Positions 15,831 through 23,447 of a stretch of DNA of 32,547 bases are shown in pieces. Position 1 is the stretch's first letter. Every line of letters starts with the position of its first letter. The stretch covers positions 1 through 32,547 of the IMG/VR virus record IMGVR_UViG_3300010430_006928. The stretch is one strand, 5' to 3'. A program made the position numbers and the translations under genes. The notes beneath the pieces were generated by a model. That model did no database searches, had not been told where the DNA came from, and saw nothing but the letters and a program-made list of their open reading frames with translations. The stretch comes from a virus.

Positions 15831-17519
15831 CTATATCATCATTTCATATTCCATCTTTTTTTCTTGAAGTACTGCAAATGCATTTAGAAGTGCAGCAGTA
15901 CCATCAATACGTTTGCGTTGATTAGATGTCTTTGATGGCTGTATAAATCCATTCTTGTCTATATCAGCTTTTGTATTAGCTAGACACCATTTATCAATTG
16001 GATTGTTATTGTAAATTATGAGATTGCTTTCAAGGTCTGCTCCAAGTTGCTTCATTGGACCTGAAAGAGTTTGCTTTGTTTGTCTTATCTTCACCTCTGA
16101 GTTTTTACCAAAAGCACCTTTCATTTCATCCACCCAGTAACTAGCAGCCCATGCATCATAACCGAACCACGGCATATATATATCATGCATCTCACGCATT
16201 TCTAGAAACCATTCGGTCACATACTTAGGATGGACTGAATTACCTGGTGTTGTTCTCAAAAGTCCTTCTTCATACCATAAATCATAAGGAATTTTATCTT
16301 CTTTTGCTCGTTTCTCCAGAAGATCCTCAGGTATCCAATACATCTGCAATACATATATTTTAGGATCGTTTGGTACCATAAAAATTAACTTAGCAGCAGT
16401 GAGATCTGTAGTACTTGATAAGTCCACACCACCAACTCCATATCTTGGTTTAAGTTCAATAACATCAAACTTCTCAGTATTGTTTAACTGCTCAAATGTT
16501 AACCATGTCTCAGTTGAAGTCTCACGAATATTGAATTCTTTACAGACAAGATTTTTAACAAGCATTGGATTCTCTTTTGCCTTAGCTACTTTTGCAGCAA
16601 GAGTCTTCTGATTCTTGATGGTACCGAGTCCAGGATTAGCTTTGGGCCACATCTTAGGATCCGTCCACTCCTCTCGCTTATCTATTTCATAAACAAAAGC
16701 TATAAAGTGTTCATCCTTATAGCCTTCTGGGTCAAAGTATCCATTGATTACTCTTTCCGCCTCGTCATATTTTTCGTCATAAATATCTTCTCTTACGGTA
16801 CCAGCTGTTGATGTAATAAAAATGAGTGGCTGCTCTCTTGCAGTCACCCCATCAGCAATAATATTATATAACGCTCTACCATTCTTCCACTGATGTACTT
16901 CATCCATCAATGCACCATGTACGTTCAGACCATCCAATGTGTCTGAGTCAGATGCCAGCGGTTTAAATATTCCATCATTGAAATCACTAATCAAACTAGA
17001 TACTAAAGCTCTAATCCTTCGCTTCAGTGATGGTGATTTCCTAACCATCCTCTTGGCTTCTTCCCAAATGATCTTTGCTTGGTCCTTCTTTGTTGCAACA
17101 GCATAAATTTCTGCACCTGGTTCTTGATCAGCAATCTGAAGATATAAACCAACAGCAGAAGCCAATAGTGATTTACCATTCTTTTTACCAATGATCAATA
17201 AAGCTTCTCGATATTTCCGATTACCCTCTATATCGATGAAACCAAATACAGTTGCTAAAAGAGCTTTCTCCCATAACTCTAAAACAATTCTTTTACCACC
17301 TAATTTTCCCTTACTGTGTCGACAATATCTCTCAACAAACTCAATGACATGATTTGCCCTAGGGTTTGAGTAGTAATATATTGACGTCGTAGAAACAACA
17401 TCATAAGCAAGCTTCTTGTAAGTTCTATATATTTTATCACTTACAACTATCTCACCATTTTTCATTTGCTCCCAATATTCAAGTATAGGATTATAGTCAG
17501 ATGAATATAACTTAGGCAT
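15831..17519 (-). CDS. terL: Terminase large subunit
   Basis: The protein has 562 residues. The N-terminal ATPase has Walker A at 111-117 (GKKNGKS) and Walker B with acidic pair D206-E207 (GALMDEVHQ), followed by a coupling motif FITSTAGT. The C-terminal half has the RNase H-like nuclease pattern: VGGVDLSSTTDLTA (first acidic residue), GYDAWAAS in the middle, and a late acidic region around NTKADIDKNGF. It cuts concatemeric DNA and drives packaging. Its family (Terminase_1) is usual with HK97-type portals and with HNH-assisted cos cleavage. It overlaps the small subunit gene by 8 bases. Confidence 0.95.
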   Translation of the reverse strand: MPKLYSSDYNPILEYWEQMKNGEIVVSDKIYRTYKKLAYDVVSTTSIYYYSNPRANHVIEFVERYCRHSKGKLGGKRIVLELWEKALLATVFGFIDIEGNRKYREALLIIGKKNGKSLLASAVGLYLQIADQEPGAEIYAVATKKDQAKIIWEEAKRMVRKSPSLKRRIRALVSSLISDFNDGIFKPLASDSDTLDGLNVHGALMDEVHQWKNGRALYNIIADGVTAREQPLIFITSTAGTVREDIYDEKYDEAERVINGYFDPEGYKDEHFIAFVYEIDKREEWTDPKMWPKANPGLGTIKNQKTLAAKVAKAKENPMLVKNLVCKEFNIRETSTETWLTFEQLNNTEKFDVIELKPRYGVGGVDLSSTTDLTAAKLIFMVPNDPKIYVLQMYWIPEDLLEKRAKEDKIPYDLWYEEGLLRTTPGNSVHPKYVTEWFLEMREMHDIYMPWFGYDAWAASYWVDEMKGAFGKNSEVKIRQTKQTLSGPMKQLGADLESNLIIYNNNPIDKWCLANTKADIDKNGFIQPSKTSNQRKRIDGTAALLNAFAVLQEKKMEYEMMI

Positions 17520-17871
17520 CTCTGTCCTTTATAAAATCATCTAGATCATCTTCAACAACTTTTGCAGCTTCCTTGGGGAGTAAATCAAGCAATTGTTTCG
17601 AAGTCGCTAGAAACCTTTGAATCATCGTGTTATAAACTTTCACAGCTGGATGTTCTCTAAGAATTGTATAATCACCTTGTTGCATTTCATCAATTACACC
17701 TTCATCATTAATCTGCTCTTTTAGCTCAACTAGTGTAACTTTCATAAAGGCTGCTTCCTCAAACAATCCTTCGCCTACCTTTTTCTTCTTCTCCTCAACT
17801 TCCTTGAAAATCCTTTTATACTTCCGTAACTCAGCTTTAATCTTCTCTTCTTTTGTCTTTTCCTTAGCCAT
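17512..17871 (-). CDS. terS: Terminase small subunit, P27 family
   Basis: The protein has 119 residues, mostly helical: a lysine-rich first helix (KTKEEKIKAELRKYKRIFKE), a central EAAFMKVTLVELKEQIN and YTILREHPAVKVYNTMIQRFLAT, and an acidic C-terminus. This is the P27-type small terminase pattern. It recognises the packaging start in DNA and loads the large subunit. GAGGTGA precedes the ATG. Its binding site probably lies in the non-coding stretch between this gene and the HNH gene. Confidence 0.88.
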   Translation of the reverse strand: MAKEKTKEEKIKAELRKYKRIFKEVEEKKKKVGEGLFEEAAFMKVTLVELKEQINDEGVIDEMQQGDYTILREHPAVKVYNTMIQRFLATSKQLLDLLPKEAAKVVEDDLDDFIKDRDA

Positions 17872-17887
17872 GAAATCACCTCACTTT

Positions 17888-17990
17888 TCTAAGGGGGGGC
17901 TTATGCAAAAATGACCTGTGTGTTACACGAATCTCCCTCCCTTCGGTCTCCGACGGGTACCCATAGGACATTTTAAAGGGGGGCTCGCCA
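17888..17990. other. Candidate cos (packaging) region
   Basis: This lies in a 260-base non-coding gap between the HNH nuclease and small terminase genes, the usual place for cos in HNH/P27 phages. It is clearly richer in G and C than its surroundings and has a G7 run followed by CTTATGCAAAA (17893 on), a GGGTACCC palindrome (about 17955) and a G6 run followed by CTCGCC (17978 on). The exact cut site cannot be fixed from sequence. No gene was seen in the gap. Confidence 0.45.
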
Positions 17991-18077
17991 TTATATTGTA
18001 TATAATAAAAATTTCTTTTAAATTTATTCTCATACGGATAATCACCTTGAATATACTAACTCATAAATAAAGTGTTC

Positions 18078-18093
18078 AAAAGTGTACACTTTT
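18078..18093. promoter_or_regulatory. Perfect 16-bp palindrome in the terminase leader
   Basis: AAAAGTGTACACTTTT is its own reverse complement; a near copy of one half, AGTGTTCA, lies at 18071. The lack of a loop favours a site for a dimeric protein rather than an RNA hairpin. Candidates are the RinA-like activator encoded just upstream or the small terminase. Confidence 0.45.
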
Positions 18094-18131
18094 TATTCAA
18101 AAACTTTGAAAAACATTTCATTTTGATATGA

Positions 18132-18878
18132 TTATTGCTCATAATCTTTGAAATATCGTTCAATAATCACAGATTGTTTCTCTTTATCATAACGATTAAT
18201 ATCATTCTTTGCTCTATCCAAACAGTTCTGCTCATCTGTATCAATGTGTATCAGATTAGCCTTTAATCTTTCTGCTAATCTTCTTCTCTCATATCCCTTA
18301 GGCATAGTAACAATAATCCATATTGATTCTGAGTAATGACGCCTTTCTTCAACAGCCTGATAAAACACATCTCTCATATCAATTGCATACTTGATAGTAT
18401 CTGGTGTGTTAGGCTTTTCAGTACTCAACATCAATGCCATTCTGATATAATCAAAATCAAATACAACATCATACTTACCCATATGCTTCTTCACATATGT
18501 TGTCTTGCCAGATGCAGGTGCACCATGAACAATGTTAACATTTTTATTGATTACTAATTCACCATCTACAAACTTATACTTATCATCACCGGACTTATAG
18601 TTTTTAACCTTATTCCTTCGATGCATTGCATATGTCTTTTCATGTTCAGCATTATGACAATTCTTACAGAGTAACTCACAGTTATCTTCATTGAGTGTAA
18701 TCAAAGGATCATCAATATTTGAAGGTGTTAGATATATCATGTGATGAACCTCTTCACCAGGTACTTCTAATCCTTTAGCCATACATCTTTCGCATAGTCC
18801 GTACATCTTCAAGAAATACATTTCTCTAAATGTTTTCCATGCTTTAGAATTATAAAATTTCTTAGCAAATGTACTCAT
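18132..18878 (-). CDS. HNH endonuclease fused to a P-loop (kinase-like) NTPase
   Basis: The protein has 248 residues. Residues 1-85 are an HNH nuclease: FYNSKAWKTFRE, the C29/C32 and C71/C74 zinc pairs, catalytic HH at 45-46, N66 and H75. In related phages a free HNH protein next to the terminase is needed for cos cutting. Residues 108-245 form a second domain with Walker A GAPASGKT (119-126), a possible Walker B strand DVVFDFDYIRMA, a lid-like region with arginines (GYERRRLAERL), and a final acidic helix. This resembles polynucleotide or adenylate-type kinases. The fusion suggests nucleotide- or end-processing activity linked to packaging; that is inferred. It is preceded by TAGGAGA and a terminator. 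Confidence 0.85.
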   Translation of the reverse strand: MSTFAKKFYNSKAWKTFREMYFLKMYGLCERCMAKGLEVPGEEVHHMIYLTPSNIDDPLITLNEDNCELLCKNCHNAEHEKTYAMHRRNKVKNYKSGDDKYKFVDGELVINKNVNIVHGAPASGKTTYVKKHMGKYDVVFDFDYIRMALMLSTEKPNTPDTIKYAIDMRDVFYQAVEERRHYSESIWIIVTMPKGYERRRLAERLKANLIHIDTDEQNCLDRAKNDINRYDKEKQSVIIERYFKDYEQ

Positions 18879-18890
18879 TTTTTCTCCTAT

Positions 18891-18924
18891 AAAAAATCGC
18901 CCATGAGCTAAAAGCTTGGGCGAT
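18891..18924 (-). terminator. Terminator between the late regulator and the HNH gene
   Basis: The 8-bp pair ATCGCCCA and TGGGCGAT encloses a further AGCT/AGCT pair and an AAA loop. On the minus strand it runs into TTTTTT. It separates early transcription, ending with the RinA-like gene, from the late operon. Confidence 0.82.
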
Positions 18925-18998
18925 ATTGGAATCTCTTCTTTATATCATAATAACATAAAAAATATGATTCATTTTCCCCTCTTTTTCCCATGTTACTT

Positions 18999-19436
18999 TT
19001 AGAGTTCTTCTAAGCCGTACATATGACTCGTAAATTTATATAAGGCTTGACTCTTAACTCTGTATATCTGACTTTTCTCAATGTTTAATTTTTCTTTCAA
19101 AGATTCAACATGATTCAGTTGCTTGTCTATGTAAAAATACATGAGCACATTTTTTTCTGTCTCATCAAGATAACCTAATCCTCTATCGATAAGAGCTATC
19201 ATTCTTATATCCGCTTCAAGTAGCAACTTTAATCGTTCTCGTTCTACAATGTTATCTGTTAATCTATCATCCCAAAGCTTATCACTTGCAGCTTTAATTT
19301 CATCAGACATATTAATAGCTTTCATACCATCAAATCTCATTTCAAGTACCTCTATACGTTCTTTGATATTTTCGATACTAGATTTAAGTCCATTATATTT
19401 CGTTAAATCTTGTACTGCACAATCAGACCATTTCAT
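18999..19436 (-). CDS. Late-gene transcription regulator, RinA/ArpU-like
   Basis: The protein has 145 residues. The first 90 are mostly charged helix (IKERIEVLEMRFD). The last 50 look like a sigma-70 region 4 helix-turn-helix: LDETEKNVLMYFYID, then SLKEKLNIEKSQIYRVKSQALYKF. Such RinA/ArpU (DUF1492-like) proteins bind DNA and switch on the packaging and morphogenesis operon in Gram-positive phages. It is the last gene before the terminator at 18891-18924, with the packaging genes next. AAGGGGG precedes the ATG. The palindrome at 18078-18093 is a plausible binding site. Confidence 0.78.
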   Translation of the reverse strand: MKWSDCAVQDLTKYNGLKSSIENIKERIEVLEMRFDGMKAINMSDEIKAASDKLWDDRLTDNIVERERLKLLLEADIRMIALIDRGLGYLDETEKNVLMYFYIDKQLNHVESLKEKLNIEKSQIYRVKSQALYKFTSHMYGLEEL

Positions 19437-19487
19437 TTATCTTCCCCCTTTATTTCTGTATTTAAATCTATTTAAACTAAACAATTA

Positions 19488-20351
19488 TCAGTTTAGGTTT
19501 CTACAATATCCATTTATCTTCTTCATCCTGACATACATATATGTCCCTGATACAAATTCAGATAGTTTAATTTCTATATCATTGAAATTATAACCTTGGT
19601 ACCATTTTTCAAATATCACAGGTGAATCATTACAATTCTTAGCAATTTTTTCTGCTCTTCTTTTTGTCATCTTACTATCAGCAACTGTAATAGTAGGCTT
19701 CTTTAGATTTCTGCTTGTTGTATATCTTTTTGAGTTCTTAGGATCTTTGGTAATATATCTGGCCATTCCTTCTAAACCATAGTCATCTGGTTGAAGTCTT
19801 CTTGAATGAGTACGTCCACCTTTATCCCAAACCTTCTCAGCAATATCCCTATCTTTAAAATTCATCACAACATGATGATGAACTCTTTTCTTTCCCTTTT
19901 GAGGATCATCTTCGTATTCTGTAACATAAATATATTTCAGATCTTCTAAATCATTTTTCTTTATGATTCTTTTCAATCTCCTAATATAATTCTGCATATC
20001 TCGTTTTGCTAATGTTTCATCTTCTGGTAAACAATCAGCGTCATATGTAAAAGTAGCCCACATATCATCACTACTAAAATTGGTATTCATTAGTCTGATA
20101 ATATTCTTCTTCGTATTTCTATCATTTAGATTCTTCTGAGCTTTACTTGTAGTATTTAATTTCTCACATCTCTTTTTCTTACTACTATTCCAGATAGGAT
20201 ATATTTCACATTCAAGCATATCTCCACTCTTAATAGTTTTAACTCTATACTTACTTATGTCCTTATCTCTTAAAGACTCTATCAATTCTTCTCTTGTATC
20301 TTCATATTCTTTATTGAATACTTCTTCATAATTCCTAATTGAATACTTCAA
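19488..20351 (-). CDS. HUH-type Rep, rolling-circle replication initiator
   Basis: The protein has 287 residues when started at TTG 20351, which follows AGGGGG; an in-frame ATG at 20393 has no binding site but would add 14 residues. With the longer numbering, motif 1 is MWATFTYD (111-118), the metal-binding HUH motif is VHHHVVMN (171-178), and motif 3 is MARYITKDPK with a candidate nicking tyrosine Y213. This order is that of Rep proteins that nick one strand and stay joined to the 5-prime end. The C-terminal 70 residues are basic and probably bind DNA. It is the only recognisable replication protein in the prophage. Two inverted repeats directly upstream could be its origin. Confidence 0.8.
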   Translation of the reverse strand: MKYSIRNYEEVFNKEYEDTREELIESLRDKDISKYRVKTIKSGDMLECEIYPIWNSSKKKRCEKLNTTSKAQKNLNDRNTKKNIIRLMNTNFSSDDMWATFTYDADCLPEDETLAKRDMQNYIRRLKRIIKKNDLEDLKYIYVTEYEDDPQKGKKRVHHHVVMNFKDRDIAEKVWDKGGRTHSRRLQPDDYGLEGMARYITKDPKNSKRYTTSRNLKKPTITVADSKMTKRRAEKIAKNCNDSPVIFEKWYQGYNFNDIEIKLSEFVSGTYMYVRMKKINGYCRNLN

Positions 20352-20405
20352 CTTACCCCCTATATAGATAATGGTCGTTAAGATAATATCCATTACAAGG
20401 CCGTA

Positions 20406-20463
20406 AACGGGATTTCTCCCGTTAAAGAATCTCAGATATTCTCTCTATTTTTTATCTGAGATT
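20406..20463. other. Two inverted repeats upstream of rep, candidate double-strand origin
   Basis: The first is AACGGGA and TCCCGTT with a 4-base loop (20406-20423). The second is AATCTCAGAT and ATCTGAGATT, ten perfect base pairs with a 16-base loop (20428-20463). They are separated by 4 bases and lie in the short gap before rep. HUH initiators commonly nick at hairpins beside their own gene. Transcription attenuation is the main alternative. Confidence 0.5.
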
Positions 20464-20504
20464 TTGGCTCCACATCAAATTCTTCTATTATAATAGAAGA
20501 AACT

Positions 20505-20675
20505 TTACTTTTTCATGATTCTAGGTAGCAATAAACACGCTGGCCATACCAGTGTAATAACTAGACCCGCAGTTAATGTTGATGCTGCATCTTTGAAACT
20601 CTTGAACTGATTTTCCTTTGCATTATTTAATTCAGATATAAATAACCCAATTCCAATACCTACATATAAGAACAT
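20505..20675 (-). CDS. Small two-helix membrane protein
   Basis: The protein has 56 residues, a short hydrophobic start (MFLYVGIGIGLFI), a polar middle (NNAKENQFKSFKDAAS) and a second hydrophobic helix (TLTAGLVITLVWPACLLL) with a basic end (PRIMKK). A GGAGG site lies six bases upstream of the ATG, and the gene overlaps the end of the DUF4406 gene by 16 bases, so it is probably translated. No family is recognised. The shape suits a membrane peptide acting early in infection, but any role is unknown. Confidence 0.6.
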   Translation of the reverse strand: MFLYVGIGIGLFISELNNAKENQFKSFKDAASTLTAGLVITLVWPACLLLPRIMKK

Positions 20676-20983
20676 GATTCCTCCATTTGGTACACAATTT
20701 TTTTATCTAATGTAAGAGCATATGAATGTTCATATCTTGCAACACTCGAATCTCTCCAGTTATCCAACATATAAATAACGTCTGATAGTTCAATATACAG
20801 AAAGCATATCTTTAATCTATCATCATAGTTCAAATCTTTATGAATATATCTATTAGGATTGATCGGTGTATGTCCTTGATTAGTTAATCTTGTTTCAGCT
20901 TGATTAAATGCTCTTTGTTGCTCAAGAGCTTCAAACTCTTCAATGCCTCCTGATATAAATACTTTCAATCTACTCTTTTTCAT
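20660..20983 (-). CDS. DUF4406 protein, nucleoside deoxyribosyltransferase-like
   Basis: The protein has 107 residues from ATG 20983, nine bases behind AAGGAG and in a 4-base ATGA overlap with the previous stop; an in-frame ATG at 21004 is less likely. It contains VFISGGI at the start, AETRLTNQGHTPINP, a DDRLKICFLYIELSDVIYML segment and NWRDSSVARYEHSYAL. This is the DUF4406 form of the nucleoside 2-deoxyribosyltransferase fold, with conserved Ser/Arg/Glu residues around the base-binding pocket. Members are frequent in phage early regions and probably handle nucleotides or nucleotide-like signals. The actual substrate is unknown. Confidence 0.8.
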   Translation of the reverse strand: MKKSRLKVFISGGIEEFEALEQQRAFNQAETRLTNQGHTPINPNRYIHKDLNYDDRLKICFLYIELSDVIYMLDNWRDSSVARYEHSYALTLDKKIVYQMEESCSYM

Positions 20984-21324
20984 TTCAAACAACTCCTTGC
21001 ACATATTCTAACCGACTTCTTCCATTGATGCTTAACTTTCATTGACTTGTATGCATCTAACCTGCTATATTGTTTATTGATGTGTTTTTTCTTGTTTTTA
21101 TCATAGATTTCTTCAATCAATGGATATAAAATCTCATACAGCTCTAAACACATTTTATAGACTGCATCAGCTACCTCTTGAAAAAACTTTGCTAAGCTCT
21201 CAAGAAGAGTATTCCATTCATCCGATTCTTTTAATATCTGATACTCAAGAGCTGCTTTTGCTAAATCCGTTCTTGATATCTCTGATATATTTCTCAGTTT
21301 CTGAGTTAGAACGTTATGTTGCAT
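20980..21324 (-). CDS. Early-region protein of unknown function, helical
   Basis: The protein has 114 residues from ATG 21324, with AGGTGA eight bases upstream; a GTG at 21336 sits too close to the site. It is almost all helix: an amphipathic stretch ISRTDLAKAALEYQILKES, then EWNTLLESLAKFFQEVADAV, and a basic tail with KNKKKHINKQYSRLD. The high charge and basic C-terminus would fit DNA or protein binding. I do not recognise a family. It overlaps both the upstream 100-residue gene and the DUF4406 gene, so it belongs to the same early transcript. Confidence 0.6.
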   Translation of the reverse strand: MQHNVLTQKLRNISEISRTDLAKAALEYQILKESDEWNTLLESLAKFFQEVADAVYKMCLELYEILYPLIEEIYDKNKKKHINKQYSRLDAYKSMKVKHQWKKSVRICARSCLK

Positions 21325-21616
21325 CAATATAATCACCTTCTCCTATATTCATCAACTTATATACATTACTCACAGGTGTAACAAAATCAGGCAAAACAAA
21401 CTTAACTTTATCCAAATAAGTATTGTATTCAGTACCAGAAGAATCAACAAAAGTTAATCTATTTACTCTTACTGGTACGGTTACTTGATGATCTGGTCCT
21501 ATCCTTACTATCATTTTCTTATGACGAGTAATTCTAACTAATTGAAATTCTAGGAATTCAAAAGTATAACCCATTTTGGCCATTACCTTTTCGCCATTAG
21601 CTTTCCAAGTAATCAT
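21314..21616 (-). CDS. Early-region protein of unknown function, strand-rich
   Basis: The protein has 100 residues with GGCGGTGTGAC before the ATG. It starts MITWKANGEKVMAKMGYTFEF and continues with basic strands (LVRITRHKKMIVRIGPDHQVTVPVRV) and a C-terminal part with TYLDKVKFVLPDF and GEGDYIDAT. The regular alternation suggests a small beta barrel, possibly a nucleic-acid binding fold, but no motif identifies it. It overlaps its downstream neighbour by 11 bases and lies in the early operon. Confidence 0.55.
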   Translation of the reverse strand: MITWKANGEKVMAKMGYTFEFLEFQLVRITRHKKMIVRIGPDHQVTVPVRVNRLTFVDSSGTEYNTYLDKVKFVLPDFVTPVSNVYKLMNIGEGDYIDAT

Positions 21617-21617
21617 G

Positions 21618-21800
21618 TCACACCGCCAGAAACGTCATGTAATAATATTTCATCCAAAAGTAGAGAATCACACCAAATATGATAATTACCTCTATGGCAT
21701 AACTTTTATTCTTATTTTTAATATCATCAATAAAGTTTACTATTGATCTAATAAAAGCACTCAATATAATAATTAATCCGACTGTATGTAATAACTGCAT
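21618..21800 (-). CDS. Small membrane protein with two helices
   Basis: The protein has 60 residues: helix one at about 4-24 (VGLIIILSAFIRSIVNFI), a polar linker DDIKNKNKS, and helix two at about 34-55 (AIEVIIIFGVILYFWMKYYY). AAGGAGG lies close before the ATG. It is the second very small membrane protein in the early region, with the one at 20505-20675. The function is unknown; superinfection exclusion and membrane anchoring of replication are both possible. Confidence 0.6.
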   Translation of the reverse strand: MQLLHTVGLIIILSAFIRSIVNFIDDIKNKNKSYAIEVIIIFGVILYFWMKYYYMTFLAV

Positions 21801-21831
21801 ATTTCCTCCTTCAGCATTCTTTCAAAATCTT

Positions 21832-23433
21832 CTACATTGCTTTTGTATCTACCTGCATTAAAGGAAGAAGCTTCTTAGTTCTCCATTTATTCATAAACTT
21901 CTCAACTTCTCTATTAACACCTTTATTCTGATAACCTCTATTCTGAATTACTTTCATTTCCTGAACATCAAATTCCACAGTGTAATATGGTATTTCATTC
22001 TTTCTGATGAACAGAATCAATTTTTTACCTTTAAGCATACGCTCACTGTATCTAGAACCACCTACACAATGTCTTTGACTTTGACCTTCTTTCAGTATTG
22101 CTTCATGGCTATCTGCTACTACAATTTTTAAACTGCCTGATTGATATGAAAGTAAATTGTTCCACTTCTCATATTGAACTTTGATACCTTTATCTAATCT
22201 TTTATCAGCATTGACTTTAATAAGCTCAGTAAACTCAATATGCTTCTTCTCTAAATCTCTAGGAAACAAAACAAAGTCATTTATGATATCTAAATCTAAA
22301 CTCTCACATTGCTGCAGATAGTCACGCCAAATGGTTGCAAAGTAAGTTCTATTAGATCCTTTATAAGTAAATCCTCTATTATACTTATCTGATGAGTTTT
22401 TTTCGATATAGTTAATGATCTTCTGAGGCGATATCCATTTAAGTAATTGAGTAAATGTCTCTGTATGTGTATTTTCTATAGCCCAGATAACCTGTCTATC
22501 ACTAAGGTATCTTCCGCATTCCTCAAGTGTACTTATAAACTCAATGCCTTCTGTTTTTAGATTTAATCGCTTTGCCCTATTAAATACATCACCACTTAAA
22601 CCAAGATACTTCTTGTGCATATTTAATAAGCCACCTATGCCATTGTAGTAATTCGTTCTATAAATGATTTGATTTAATAAGGCTTTGAAGCCTAATTTAC
22701 TTAGCATTTCAATTGATGGATATTTTTCATAAGTGAATATATAATCATCAATGTTTATGTGTTTCCCTTTGTAATAATCAAGACCACAGTATTTCCATTT
22801 AGAAATCTTTAGAATCGATTTAAGGTTTCTCTTATAGATGAAAGGATCTGAAGCTCTAAGTAATTCTTTGTTATTGATACCACCACGTTTTCTTTCATTA
22901 ACCCAACGATAATCACCATCTGAATAAGACCAAGCTTCTTCAAAGTTTCTATATTGAGTATCTCCACGTTTGCCGAAACTTATATAAACTCGTGATCCTT
23001 CATAATATCCATTTGATGGTTTACTTAATGTTTCTAATATTTCTTCAGGAAACTTCTTGGTACTATCATTTACAGACTTAAATATTCTTCTGACTTTAAA
23101 ATATCTAACAATGTAACCTTCACCCATTTTTTGAATAATAGATACAATCTTATTATCTTGAAAAGTTTTAGCCTTGTTGATAGCTTTATAAGTAACCTTT
23201 GTTCTACAATTAGGACAACGACCACTCTCATTATGCGATTTTTTCTTTTCATGAATAGTCAACTTTCCACACTTGCTACAGTAACCATGCATCTTATTCT
23301 TGATACGTTTATAAAACATATAGTTCATATCTTGAAATGGTGTTTTCATCATCCAATCACCAAAGCTCTTTGGTAACAATGGTATGTTTTCCATAAGAGC
23401 ATCTATTTCATGTTGCTTTAATCGCTTAGCCAT
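21832..23433 (-). CDS. PcfJ-like protein
   Basis: The protein has 533 residues. A zinc ribbon lies near the N-terminus (C52, C55, C73, C76). The C-terminal 110 residues carry the PcfJ-family signature: DSHEAILKEGQSQRHCVGG with H455/C456, then KLILFIRKNEIPYYTVEFD and QNRGYQNKGVN. PcfJ was named from an enterococcal conjugative plasmid, and homologues are common in Bacillota phages, often beside a PcfK-like gene as here. The role is not established; a nucleic-acid processing or regulatory function is suggested by the zinc ribbon. GAGGTGAGGAG precedes the ATG. Confidence 0.85.
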   Translation of the reverse strand: MAKRLKQHEIDALMENIPLLPKSFGDWMMKTPFQDMNYMFYKRIKNKMHGYCSKCGKLTIHEKKKSHNESGRCPNCRTKVTYKAINKAKTFQDNKIVSIIQKMGEGYIVRYFKVRRIFKSVNDSTKKFPEEILETLSKPSNGYYEGSRVYISFGKRGDTQYRNFEEAWSYSDGDYRWVNERKRGGINNKELLRASDPFIYKRNLKSILKISKWKYCGLDYYKGKHINIDDYIFTYEKYPSIEMLSKLGFKALLNQIIYRTNYYNGIGGLLNMHKKYLGLSGDVFNRAKRLNLKTEGIEFISTLEECGRYLSDRQVIWAIENTHTETFTQLLKWISPQKIINYIEKNSSDKYNRGFTYKGSNRTYFATIWRDYLQQCESLDLDIINDFVLFPRDLEKKHIEFTELIKVNADKRLDKGIKVQYEKWNNLLSYQSGSLKIVVADSHEAILKEGQSQRHCVGGSRYSERMLKGKKLILFIRKNEIPYYTVEFDVQEMKVIQNRGYQNKGVNREVEKFMNKWRTKKLLPLMQVDTKAM

Positions 23434-23447
23434 CTCCTCACCTCTAT

